Positions 15,946-24,645 of a stretch of DNA of 64,000 nt are shown one piece after another. The first letter of the stretch is position 1. Each line of letters begins with the position of its first letter. A program made the translations under genes and the position numbers. The notes beneath the pieces are model-generated. The model ran no database searches. It had not been told where the DNA came from and saw only the letters and a program-made list of their open reading frames with translations. This DNA is from Burkholderiaceae bacterium (GTDB lineage: Bacteria > Pseudomonadota > Gammaproteobacteria > Burkholderiales > Burkholderiaceae_B): contig JANQYI010000015.1 of assembly GCA_030728985.1 (NCBI GenBank), positions 36,027 through 100,026 on the forward strand, read 5' to 3'.

Positions 15946-17529
15946 TTAGCTTAAATTTGCCTTATGTGTCGCATCCGGTGCTCGTCTGAAGTGCTTTAGA
16001 CGCATTCCAAGGGTCAAGAGGGTGAGTAGATAGCATACGCCAGCGATAGCCAAGGCGCTAAATAACCAAAGAACTCTGAGCCATGGCGTCGCTTGAAGAG
16101 AGACCCAGTCAATTTGATTTGCGGCAAACCAGAGTGGCAAGGCCATCGTCATCAAAGCGCACGACTGTCTGAGGAAAAATACGCCCCAGCCGGTGGCAGG
16201 CTGGTAAATTTTTTTGCGTCTCAAGCCAAAATAAAGTGCCATAGCATTCAAGCATGCGCCTAAACCAATTGCAAGCGCGAGGCCGGCATGGGCAAGCCAA
16301 GGCACCAAAAAGAGATTCATCACTTGCGTCAGTATCAAGACGGCAATGGCAATCTTGACGGGCGTGCGAATGTCTTGTTTGGCGTAAAAGCCAGGTGCCA
16401 AAATTTTGATGGTTAGCAAACCCACGAGTCCAACGGAATAGGCCATGACGGCTAAACGAGTTTGCGCGACATCCGAGGCGTTGAACGCACCATAATGAAA
16501 AAGTGTCGCGACTAAGGCGTCGGCCATCATGACCATACAGAGTGCCGCGGGAAGTCCCAGGAGCAACATCAGCTTAAGTCCCCAGTCCAGCAAATGGCTG
16601 TAATGCAGTTGTCCTTCTGGATCGGCATGCGCTTTGGAAAGACTAGGCAAAAGAACTGTCCCTAGGGCCACGCCGATGAGCGCTGTAGGAAACTCCATAA
16701 GGCGATCGGCAAAGGAAAGCCAAGTGACGCTGCCGGGCGTCAGCCACGTCGCGATATTGGTGTTGATCAATAGTGAAATTTGTGCAACTGAGACACCCAG
16801 CGTGGCGGGTAACATCTGTTTCATGATGCGTCGAACGATCGGATCTTTGAGTGCGGGTTTGACAGGACCGATCAGGCGGGGTCGCAGACCCAGACGCGAT
16901 AGTGCCCACCATTGAATGCTGAGCTGAAACAGACCGCCGAGCATGACGCCAGCCGCCAGGGCATAGATAGGTTGGGGGAAATGATCGGACAGCAACAAAC
17001 TGGTGCCAATCATGGAAAGATTGAGTAAGACGGGCGTAAAGGCCGGAACAGCAAAGCGGCGCCAGGTATTCAGTACACCCGACGCAAATGCGACGAGTGA
17101 CATACAGATGATGTAGGGGAGCATCACCCGTGTCATCCATACGGCGGAGTCAAAGTCCGATGCTCGGGCGGGATCCGTTAAACCACTCGCCATGGCCATG
17201 ACGACCCAAGGGGCGCCGATGACTCCAGCCATTGTTGTCAGCGACAGAACGATAAATAGGGTGATGGCAACCCGATCCAGCAAAAGTTTGACGGCTTCGG
17301 GCTCATGTTGATTTTTGACTTCGCCCAAAATCGGGATAAAGGCTTGAGCAAAGGCACCTTCCGCAAAAAGTCTGCGCAGCAGATTAGGGATGCGAAAAGC
17401 CACCCAAAAAGCATCGGTCAACGATCCAGCACCAAATGTGCGCGCAATGATAATGTCGCGAGCCAACCCAGTAATGCGCGACAGCAGCGTGAAGCTGCTG
17501 ACCGTTGCGGCGGCACGCAAAAGACTCAT
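15946..17529 (-). CDS. murJ: Lipid II flippase MurJ (MviN)
   Basis: This 527-residue integral membrane protein has about 14 predicted spans and the MurJ N-terminus SSFTLLSRITGLARDIIIARTFGAG, followed by DAFWVAFRIPNLLRRLFAEGAFAQAFIP. MurJ moves lipid II across the inner membrane for peptidoglycan synthesis. Length is normal. The start codon overlaps the SDR gene stop by 4 bp, which suggests translational coupling. Confidence 0.96.
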   Translation of the reverse strand: MSLLRAAATVSSFTLLSRITGLARDIIIARTFGAGSLTDAFWVAFRIPNLLRRLFAEGAFAQAFIPILGEVKNQHEPEAVKLLLDRVAITLFIVLSLTTMAGVIGAPWVVMAMASGLTDPARASDFDSAVWMTRVMLPYIICMSLVAFASGVLNTWRRFAVPAFTPVLLNLSMIGTSLLLSDHFPQPIYALAAGVMLGGLFQLSIQWWALSRLGLRPRLIGPVKPALKDPIVRRIMKQMLPATLGVSVAQISLLINTNIATWLTPGSVTWLSFADRLMEFPTALIGVALGTVLLPSLSKAHADPEGQLHYSHLLDWGLKLMLLLGLPAALCMVMMADALVATLFHYGAFNASDVAQTRLAVMAYSVGLVGLLTIKILAPGFYAKQDIRTPVKIAIAVLILTQVMNLFLVPWLAHAGLALAIGLGACLNAMALYFGLRRKKIYQPATGWGVFFLRQSCALMTMALPLWFAANQIDWVSLQATPWLRVLWLFSALAIAGVCYLLTLLTLGMRLKHFRRAPDATHKANLS

Positions 17530-18284
17530 TTTGGTGGCATGCGGATAGCGCCGTCCAGACGAATTGTTTCGCCATTAAGCATTTCATTCGTGACGATTTG
17601 GTGGACCAGCTTGGCGTAGTCTTCGGGTCTGCCAAAGCGTGAAGGGAAGGGGATACTGGCTGCGAGCGAGTCTTGAACGGCTTGCGGCATGCCAAACATC
17701 ATCGGTGTGCCAAAAATGCCAGGCGCAATGGTGACGCAGCGGATGCCGAGCGGCGCGAGATCGCGTGCGACAGGCAGGGTCATGCCAACGACACCTGCTT
17801 TTGATGCGGCATACGCCGCTTGACCAATTTGTCCATCATAGGCTGCAACAGATGCAGTATTGATCAGTACGCCACGCTCGCCCGTTGACTCCGCTTCGTT
17901 TTTACTCATGGCTTCGGCGGCAACCCGAATCATGTTGAAGCTACCGATCAAGTTGATGGAAATGACTTTTTGAAACATATCCAAGGGGTGCGAACCATTT
18001 TTTCCGACGGTTCTGGCAGCCGGAGCGATACCCGCGCAGTTGATGAGGCCAAACAAGGCGCCAAGTTCCAGTGCGGCGGCAACAGCTGCACGCGCGTCTT
18101 GCTCTTGTGTGACATCACAATGCACATAGCGCTGAGCGAGCTCTTGGGCGAGGGCTTGACCTGCTTCGTCTTGGACGTCGGCCAGGACGACGCGCGCACC
18201 ATGGGCGCAGAGCATTTTCGCAGTACCCGCGCCTAAGCCGGAGGCGCCACCCGTAACGATGAAGACTTTATCTTTGATTTCCAT
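17526..18284 (-). CDS. SDR-family oxidoreductase, 3-hydroxyacyl-CoA dehydrogenase type II-like
   Basis: This 252-residue classical short-chain dehydrogenase has the cofactor motif TGGASGLG (from about 11), NCAG, the catalytic Ser region (LINTASVAAYDGQIGQ) and YAASK. It resembles type-2 3-hydroxyacyl-CoA dehydrogenases (HSD10-like), which oxidise 3-hydroxyacyl-CoA with NAD; the substrate is inferred. It follows adk by 17 bp and overlaps murJ by 4 bp. Confidence 0.88.
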   Translation of the reverse strand: MEIKDKVFIVTGGASGLGAGTAKMLCAHGARVVLADVQDEAGQALAQELAQRYVHCDVTQEQDARAAVAAALELGALFGLINCAGIAPAARTVGKNGSHPLDMFQKVISINLIGSFNMIRVAAEAMSKNEAESTGERGVLINTASVAAYDGQIGQAAYAASKAGVVGMTLPVARDLAPLGIRCVTIAPGIFGTPMMFGMPQAVQDSLAASIPFPSRFGRPEDYAKLVHQIVTNEMLNGETIRLDGAIRMPPK

Positions 18285-18301
18285 GAGACTTTTCTTGAGG
18301 G

Positions 18302-18988
<687 letters not shown>

Positions 18989-19033
18989 TTATGCCGCATC
19001 GCAGCAGTTGACGCGGTTTAGCTTTTGTGGTGC

Positions 19034-19813
19034 TTACCCTGAGGGCGGGGCTTCACTCGTTAGAATTTGACGAACCCGATTTAAATCATCCTGAGTATCG
19101 ACGCCGATACCAGGATGAATGTCGGTCAAATGAACCGCAATGGTATGGCCATGCTCAAGCGCGCGGAGTTGCTCAAGCGATTCAATATTTTCGAGCGTCC
19201 CACGGGTCAAAGATGGGAACAACTTTAAAAAATGAACACGATAAGCGTATAAGCCGATGTGATGCAGCGCCTTGATATTTGAACTGAGCGTTTGCGATCC
19301 ATTGCTCAGAGCATCGCGATCCCAGGGGATTGGGGCGCGCGAAAAATACAGGGCTTGCGACTTTTTATCGCACACGACTTTGACAACGTTTGGATTAAAA
19401 AAACTTGTCGGATCCGCGATTGGAGCCGCGCAGGTTGACATCGCCGCGGATGGGTGTTGAGCAAGTGAAGCGGCCACTTGATTGATCAAGACAGGATCTA
19501 TCAAAGGCTCATCGCCTTGCACATTGACCACAATCCCATCGTCGGGCAACTGAAGTCGCGCGACGCTTTCCGCTAAACGATCGGTGCCGGAAGGATGGTC
19601 TTGGCGGGTCATCAACACATCGATTTTGTAAGCGCGCGCAACGCGTGCGATGGATTCATCATCGGTGGCGATGTAAACCTTTGAAGCGGCGGAGGCGGCG
19701 GCGCGTTGGGCGACACGAACGACCATCGGCGTTCCCGCGAGGTCCGCGAGCATTTTCCCCGGGAGCCTAGTTGAAGCCTGACGTGCGGGAATAATGACTG
19801 TAAACGGATGCAT
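19034..19813 (-). CDS. kdsB: 3-deoxy-manno-octulosonate cytidylyltransferase
   Basis: This 259-residue enzyme activates KDO with CTP for lipopolysaccharide core synthesis. It opens with the nucleotidyltransferase signature IIPARQASTRLPGKML and contains NVQGDEPLI and HIGLYAYR, all characteristic of KdsB. It is part of a minus-strand cluster exbB-exbD-lpxK-Trm112-kdsB, 18 bp after the Trm112 gene. Confidence 0.97.
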   Translation of the reverse strand: MHPFTVIIPARQASTRLPGKMLADLAGTPMVVRVAQRAAASAASKVYIATDDESIARVARAYKIDVLMTRQDHPSGTDRLAESVARLQLPDDGIVVNVQGDEPLIDPVLINQVAASLAQHPSAAMSTCAAPIADPTSFFNPNVVKVVCDKKSQALYFSRAPIPWDRDALSNGSQTLSSNIKALHHIGLYAYRVHFLKLFPSLTRGTLENIESLEQLRALEHGHTIAVHLTDIHPGIGVDTQDDLNRVRQILTSEAPPSG

Positions 19814-19831
19814 GCGGATGTCCGGGGGACT

Positions 19832-20023
19832 TTAGGCTTTTTCGGGAAGGTCTTCGGAGTCAGGCAGGAGCCGCACCTGTGACTCAAGCATGACAGGTAC
19901 GCCATCTCTGACCGGAAACGCCAGTCGTTCTACGCGGCAAACCAACTCCGTGTGATCGGCGTTTGAATAGAGGCGACCCTTGCAGAGAGGGCAGACAATA
20001 AGATCTAAAAGACGTGTTTGCAT
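19832..20023 (-). CDS. Trm112 family (YcaR-like) small zinc protein
   Basis: This 63-residue protein starts MQTRLLDLIVCPLCKGRL and carries the CPLC pair plus one further Cys, typical of the Trm112/UPF0434 family. In many proteobacteria it lies between lpxK and kdsB exactly as here. I take ATG 20023 because the conserved protein starts at this Met; the longer open frame runs into lpxK. The molecular role in bacteria is unclear. Confidence 0.92.
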   Translation of the reverse strand: MQTRLLDLIVCPLCKGRLYSNADHTELVCRVERLAFPVRDGVPVMLESQVRLLPDSEDLPEKA

Positions 20024-20036
20024 CTTTGTATTGTAA

Positions 20037-21137
20037 TCAATCGCCGCGTGTACGCACAGCTTTTGCCAATAACTGATGATCCAGCCAACATATGAATTCG
20101 GGATCCGAGAAGCGCATTTCAGCCTCTGCAACCCAAAGGCGCTTATCCGCTGTATTTTCGCACTTGACGGCGTCTTTGGACGTCATCAGAACGATATCGG
20201 AATCCAAGTTGTTGAAAAATGGAGGCGAAAAGACGAAATGATCTGCTAAAGCCTTCGAATGCGCGAGCGTAAGCCCCATATTTTCAAGCGTTAAAAAAAA
20301 TCGCGAAGGGTTCGCGATTCCTGCGATAGCGATTACTTTTTTCTCTTTGGCGAATTGAACAAAACGATGTGTTTCTAATACTTGCCCAGTGACGAGGTTT
20401 CTAAAGCGCTCAACACGAAGAGAGGCTTTGGTGAGTCGAGCCAATCCCGTACTCAGTTGCCCGCCGGCGAGCAAGGCGGATTGTTTTTTGATGGCTAAAG
20501 GCGTGTCACCATCGATACGTGAAATAAGGGCTTGTACGGTTTTCAAGCGACTGACCGGCTCTCTCAATGGTCCGGCGGGCAAGAGCCAGCCATTGCCCGC
20601 ACCACGGTTATCTTGAACGATGATTTCTATGTCGCGATAAAGGCGACGGTGTTGCAGCCCGTCATCTGAAATCACCACATCAACCTGAGGATAGCGTTCA
20701 AGCAAGTAAAAATAAGCCTGGCTCCTGTTGGGGTGGACAGAGACTGGAGCGCCGGATTCCCGGGCGATCAGGGCAGGCTCATCCCCATAACGGTTGGCAT
20801 CGAGATGACCTTGTCCCACAATCGGATGTTCGCCGATTCGGGTGCCGTATCCCCGGCTAATGACGCCGGGCTGCCAACCCAGCTCGCGGAGCTGCTGCAC
20901 TAAGGCAATGACGACAGGTGTTTTTCCGGTTCCGCCGATATAGATATTTCCTACTACAACGATCGGTACGGAAAAGCGAGTATTGCTTGTTTTGAAAGGG
21001 GAGAGATGTCTTCGTAATTTTAAAAGTAGCCCAAATATCAGGGCGAGCGGTGCCATCGTCCATGCCCAAATACCTCGGCGCTGCCACTGGCGTTCCAACC
21101 AATGTTCGATCTTCGCTCGCAACGGCATGAAACTCAC
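20037..21137 (-). CDS. lpxK: Tetraacyldisaccharide 4'-kinase
   Basis: This 366-residue membrane-associated kinase phosphorylates lipid A disaccharide. One N-terminal membrane segment (about 24-40) precedes the unusual P-loop NIYIGGTGKTP (68-74), then SRGYG and DDGLQHRRL. Length is slightly over the usual 330-350. The start overlaps the exbD stop by 4 bp. msbA, which often lies next to lpxK, is not present here. Confidence 0.95.
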   Translation of the reverse strand: MSFMPLRAKIEHWLERQWQRRGIWAWTMAPLALIFGLLLKLRRHLSPFKTSNTRFSVPIVVVGNIYIGGTGKTPVVIALVQQLRELGWQPGVISRGYGTRIGEHPIVGQGHLDANRYGDEPALIARESGAPVSVHPNRSQAYFYLLERYPQVDVVISDDGLQHRRLYRDIEIIVQDNRGAGNGWLLPAGPLREPVSRLKTVQALISRIDGDTPLAIKKQSALLAGGQLSTGLARLTKASLRVERFRNLVTGQVLETHRFVQFAKEKKVIAIAGIANPSRFFLTLENMGLTLAHSKALADHFVFSPPFFNNLDSDIVLMTSKDAVKCENTADKRLWVAEAEMRFSDPEFICWLDHQLLAKAVRTRGD

Positions 21138-21538
21138 TGGGAGACCTGAGTGACAAAGTGTACTTTGCTCATTCCTGCCTCTCGCGCAGCCTGCATGGCG
21201 TGGATCACGGCTTGGTGAGGAGCCATTGCATCGGCGCGAATCAGTAACGCACGATCTGTTTGGCCTGAGCTTTGCGCTTTGAGGCGTGTGACAAGTTCGT
21301 TTGCTGCGATGATGACACCCGCGATGGCGTAGCGTCCGTCTTGGGAAATAGAGACTTCAAGGGAGGGGGCCGTGAGTTGTTCAGCATTTGCTTGAGGTAA
21401 GGAAATTTTAAGTTGCCGCTCTTGGGTGAAGGTCGTTGTCGCCGCTAAAAAAATTAAAATCACTAACAGGACATCAATGAGAGGGATCAAGTTGATGTCA
21501 GGACTGTCATCTGCGGAGGCGTTTGAGCGAAAGTTCAT
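21134..21538 (-). CDS. exbD: ExbD/TolR family biopolymer transport protein
   Basis: This 134-residue protein has a short cytoplasmic N-terminus, one membrane span (INLIPLIDVLLVILIFLAA) with the key Asp of the family in LIDVLLV, and a periplasmic C-terminal domain. With ExbB it uses the proton gradient to energise an outer-membrane system. It starts 12 bp after exbB and overlaps lpxK by 4 bp. No tonB is nearby, so partner assignment (TonB or Tol-like) is open. Confidence 0.92.
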   Translation of the reverse strand: MNFRSNASADDSPDINLIPLIDVLLVILIFLAATTTFTQERQLKISLPQANAEQLTAPSLEVSISQDGRYAIAGVIIAANELVTRLKAQSSGQTDRALLIRADAMAPHQAVIHAMQAAREAGMSKVHFVTQVSQ

Positions 21539-21550
21539 GCCGCGACAAGC

Positions 21551-22141
21551 TTAAAGATGTTGAGCAACATGTCGGGTAGCTTGTTCCATTTTAAGTAAAA
21601 GAGCGTCTACCCGAGACTTGAATAATCGATGTGCCATCACAGCGGGGATCGCGATCAATATACCGAAGCCCGTGTTGTAAAGCGCGATTGAAATGCCACG
21701 TGCCAATTCGGTTGGATCGGAGCCGTCTGGTTTGTAGGCGGCAAATATTTCGATCATGCCCACGACGGTGCCAAACAAACCCATGAGGGGCGCTAGGCTG
21801 GCCACAGTGGCTAATGCAGGCAGGTATCGTTGCAAGATGTATGCAACGTCTCGGCCCGCGTCTTCGACCGCACATCGTCGTTCCGCCGCTGGCAAGTGTC
21901 TATGTCGTAAAAGGGCCGCGAGAATCTGTCCCAACGCAGAGGAGCTATGCAGTTTTTCAATGGCTTCTGGGGTATCTGCTTTGGCTCTGACCATTTGAAT
22001 AACTTGGGTGGGTAGTTCGCTGGGAATGAGGCGCGTAGCATTGAGGCTAAAGGCGCGCTCGATGACGATCGCTAAACCAACGATTGAAAGGGCGATGAGA
22101 AGCCAGATGGGCCAACCCGCCTGAATGACAATTGATTGCAA
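21551..22141 (-). CDS. exbB: ExbB/TolQ family proton-channel protein
   Basis: This 196-residue protein has three membrane spans (about 11-28, 110-133, 150-172) and the MotA/TolQ/ExbB core LATVASLAPLMGLFGTVVGMIEIF and ISIALYNTGFGILIAIPAV. It pairs with ExbD just downstream. It is the first gene of the lipid A/KDO cluster on the minus strand and faces the 336-bp non-coding gap. Confidence 0.93.
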   Translation of the reverse strand: MQSIVIQAGWPIWLLIALSIVGLAIVIERAFSLNATRLIPSELPTQVIQMVRAKADTPEAIEKLHSSSALGQILAALLRHRHLPAAERRCAVEDAGRDVAYILQRYLPALATVASLAPLMGLFGTVVGMIEIFAAYKPDGSDPTELARGISIALYNTGFGILIAIPAVMAHRLFKSRVDALLLKMEQATRHVAQHL

Positions 22142-22238
22142 AAAGTAACCTCTCTAGCCTTTGAGTAAACAATACAAGATAATGCTGGCATGGTACGGGT
22201 GCAAGGTGACACTTGGCAAGCCAAACACATCTTCAAAA

Positions 22239-22261
22239 CTATCCACAGAACTTGTGGATAA
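22239..22261. promoter_or_regulatory. Inverted pair of DnaA-box-like sites
   Basis: CTATCCACA (22239-22247, one mismatch to TTATCCACA) and TGTGGATAA (22253-22261, a perfect box in reverse) face each other with 5 bp between. A third, one-mismatch box TGTGGACAA is at 22451-22459. Confidence 0.5.
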
Positions 22262-22280
22262 TTCTGTGTGCATCTTCGGA

Positions 22281-22349
22281 AATGATGGAAAATGGGTGCT
22301 CAGAGGCAAATGCTTAAAAATTGAGCACCCCAAGCATTTTTTTATCATT
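22281..22349. repeat. Overlapping inverted repeats with pseudoknot topology
   Basis: GGGTGCTCA/TGAGCACCC (22294-22302 with 22322-22330) and AAATGCTT/AAGCATTT (22308-22315 with 22332-22339) interlock, the left arm of the second being in the loop of the first. AATGAT/ATCATT (22281-22286 with 22344-22349) encloses both. A T7-8 tract follows the second right arm on the plus strand. Confidence 0.5.
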
Positions 22350-22384
22350 CTTAAATAAAATCAATGACTTATGAGTTTTGTCTC

Positions 22385-22431
22385 AAGTGTTTGTGTATTT
22401 AAAACAATATATCCTTTCACCATAAACACTT
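22385..22431. repeat. 8-bp inverted repeat upstream of xseA
   Basis: AAGTGTTT (22385-22392) and AAACACTT (22424-22431) are perfect inverted copies separated by 31 bp of A/T-rich DNA, in the likely promoter zone of xseA. Confidence 0.4.
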
Positions 22432-22477
22432 ATTACAGATTTATTACGTTTGTGGACAATATTTGGTGTAGAACCTT

Positions 22478-23845
22478 ATGGCGCTTAACAGTCAACAAGA
22501 TCATCCAGCATTGGCGCGGGACGTTCTGACAGTTTCTGAATTAAATCAAGCAGTCGCTCGTCTTTTGGAGGACAGCTTTGATGTGAGTTGGATTCGGGGC
22601 GAAATTTCCAATTTTACGCCCGCAGCCTCTGGTCATTGGTATTTCACACTTAAGGACAGCAGTGCCTCGGTCAGGGCGGTGATGTTTAGAAGCAAGGCTG
22701 CAGCTGTGGGCTTTGTTCCCAAATCGGGGGATTCGATCGAGCTCAAAGGCCGTGTCACTTTGTATGAGGCCCGTGGCGAGTATCAAATCCAGGCCGAGCA
22801 GCTCAGGCGCGCAGGTTTAGGATCCTTATTCGAGGCCTTTGTCGCTCTGAAAAATAAGCTCGAGCTAGAGGGTCTATTTGATCCGACTTTTAAACGACAG
22901 ATCGCGGAACATCCAAGGGCGATTGGCGTGGTGACTTCGCTTTCGGCGGCGGCCCTTCGCGACGTATTAACGGCGTTGGCGCGCCGCGCGCCGCATGTTC
23001 CTGTCGTGATTTATCCTGCCATGGTTCAAGGCGCGGGCGCAGCGCTAGAACTAAGACAAGCATTGGCGCTTGCCAACGCCCGAAAGGAGGTTGAGACGCT
23101 TTTGCTTGTGAGAGGCGGCGGCAGTATCGAGGATCTCTGGAGCTTTAATGACGAAGCCTTGGCGCGTGATATCTCCGCGAGCGAAATCCCTGTCGTGTCT
23201 GGGGTGGGGCACGAAACTGATTTCACGATTGCCGATTTCGTGGCTGATTTGCGAGCCCCGACGCCAACAGCTGCGGCTGAGCTTGTCTGCGTTGCACGCA
23301 GCGAACTGTTGGAGCGCGTATCCCGGGTGAACCAACACTTGCTTAGTGTGATCCAGCGCAAGCTCGATAGGCTGTCCCAGCGCGTGGATCGCGTAGCGAT
23401 GGGCGTCGTGTCACCTGCTCAGCGACTTTCCCATCAGAAAGAAAGGCTCAGCAGTCTTGTTTTTAGATTGCGTGCTGCATCGCAAAAAACGTTTCAGCAA
23501 GTCCGCACTCACACCGAACGTGTCCAAGCGCGTTTAAACGTTGTCTTGCCAGAGCTGCGTGTTCATCGCGCGGGTCTTGCCAGATCAATGACTGCACTGG
23601 GCGTCTGTCAACGCAGGTTGCTCGAGATGCGACATGCCCGTATTGATGGGCTTGAGGCTCAGATACGGGCCTTAAGCCCCGAGCAAACGTTAGGTCGCGG
23701 GTATGCCATTGTTCGAAGTCACGATGGTCGCGTGGTGCGTTCAAATCACGATCTTCAGCTCGGGCAAGTGTTGGAGGTCAGCCTCGCTCAAGGCGCCACC
23801 TCTGTCCAGGTACAAAAACTTTACAACCCAGAGGGTGGTGTCTGA
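22478..23845 (+). CDS. xseA: Exodeoxyribonuclease VII large subunit
   Basis: This 455-residue protein has the N-terminal OB-fold nucleic-acid binding domain (about 15-115, ISNFTPAASGHWYFTLKD), the catalytic core with GVVTSLSAAALRDV, LLVRGGGSIEDLW and SGVGHETDFTIADFVADLRAPTP split over the middle, and a long helical C-terminal region. With XseB it degrades single-stranded DNA. The small subunit gene is not in this window. It is a single gene between the regulatory gap and sodB. Confidence 0.96.
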   Translation: MALNSQQDHPALARDVLTVSELNQAVARLLEDSFDVSWIRGEISNFTPAASGHWYFTLKDSSASVRAVMFRSKAAAVGFVPKSGDSIELKGRVTLYEARGEYQIQAEQLRRAGLGSLFEAFVALKNKLELEGLFDPTFKRQIAEHPRAIGVVTSLSAAALRDVLTALARRAPHVPVVIYPAMVQGAGAALELRQALALANARKEVETLLLVRGGGSIEDLWSFNDEALARDISASEIPVVSGVGHETDFTIADFVADLRAPTPTAAAELVCVARSELLERVSRVNQHLLSVIQRKLDRLSQRVDRVAMGVVSPAQRLSHQKERLSSLVFRLRAASQKTFQQVRTHTERVQARLNVVLPELRVHRAGLARSMTALGVCQRRLLEMRHARIDGLEAQIRALSPEQTLGRGYAIVRSHDGRVVRSNHDLQLGQVLEVSLAQGATSVQVQKLYNPEGGV

Positions 23846-23961
23846 CTGGGCTGTAGTCTGTTAACCCTTGTCAGCGAAGGGGTTGTAGCCAGTAGATCCT
23901 TGTGTCCGATACAATAACCCGAACATTTTGATTTACCCACATTCAAGAGGACTTTGCAGCA

Positions 23962-24540
23962 ATGGCCCATACTCTCCCAGCTCTGCCCTATGCCATGGAT
24001 GCCCTGGCACCCATCATTTCCAAAGAAACGCTTGAGTTCCACTACGGCAAGCATCATCAAACCTACGTGACCAACTTGAACAACCTCATTCCTGGTACTG
24101 AGTTTGAGTCAGCTTCGCTTGAAGATATCGTTAAAAAATCTTCTGGTGGTGTCTTTAATAATGCCGCTCAAGTTTGGAACCACACGTTCTACTGGAACAG
24201 TATGGCTCCCAATGCGGGTGGTGAGCCCACGGGCAAACTGGCCGACGCCATCAATGCAAAATGGGGCAGTGTGGCCGCCTTCAAAGAAGCGTTTAACAAG
24301 TCCGCCGCTGGCAATTTTGGCTCTGGCTGGACCTGGCTTGTTAAAAAAGCGGATGGCTCGCTCGATATCGTCAATACAAGCAATGCAGCAACGCCGCTCA
24401 CCACGACAGATGTAGCGCTGCTGACCTGTGACGTTTGGGAACATGCTTACTACATCGACTACCGAAATGCGCGTCCCAAGTATCTGGAGAGCTTTTGGAG
24501 CTTGGTCAACTGGTCCTTTGCCGCTAAAAATCTCGGCTGA
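23962..24540 (+). CDS. sodB: Superoxide dismutase [Fe]
   Basis: This 192-residue enzyme converts superoxide to peroxide and oxygen. The four metal ligands are visible: His27 (FHYGKHH), His74 (WNHTFYW), Asp157 and His161 ([11 protein letters not shown]). The [11 protein letters not shown] segment is typical of the iron type. No signal peptide is present, so it is cytoplasmic. A strong terminator follows. I saw no clear Fur box upstream. Confidence 0.96.
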   Translation: MAHTLPALPYAMDALAPIISKETLEFHYGKHHQTYVTNLNNLIPGTEFESASLEDIVKKSSGGVFNNAAQVWNHTFYWNSMAPNAGGEPTGKLADAINAKWGSVAAFKEAFNKSAAGNFGSGWTWLVKKADGSLDIVNTSNAATPLTTTDVALLTCDVWEHAYYIDYRNARPKYLESFWSLVNWSFAAKNLG

Positions 24541-24556
24541 GCACGCTGACTTGATT

Positions 24557-24587
24557 AAACCGGCCTGTATTGGCCGGTTTTTTTTTG
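24557..24587 (+). terminator. Intrinsic terminator of sodB
   Basis: CCGGCC (24560-24565) and GGCCGG (24572-24577), extended by A/T pairs, form a strong hairpin with loop TGTATT and a run of nine T. Confidence 0.93.
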
Positions 24588-24645
24588 TCTTTTTTTTGCG
24601 CTAAGATTTGGTCAGAAACTGACAACATTGAAAAAGAGACTCCTC

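Larger units (their letters stand above)
22142..22477. other. 336-bp divergent non-coding region between exbB and xseA
   Basis: No supported gene is present. Short ORFs of 64-65 codons run in both directions, but neither looks like a protein. The region holds paired DnaA-box-like sequences, an overlapping inverted-repeat set with a T7 tract, and a long-spaced 8-bp inverted repeat. It becomes A/T-rich from about 22335 to 22450. Confidence 0.8.

Noticed and set aside
16643..17140. 165-codon minus-strand ORF inside murJ
   Set aside because: It is in another frame of murJ on the same strand; the murJ frame has the conserved membrane motifs.
22154..22358. Two short ORFs (64 and 65 codons) in the exbB-xseA gap
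   Set aside because: They are mirror images over inverted repeats, without ribosome-binding sites; non-coding function fits better.
22142..22477. Replication origin
   Set aside because: DnaA-box-like sites are present, but only about three, and no dnaA, dnaN, gyrB, rpmH or parAB neighbours are in the window.
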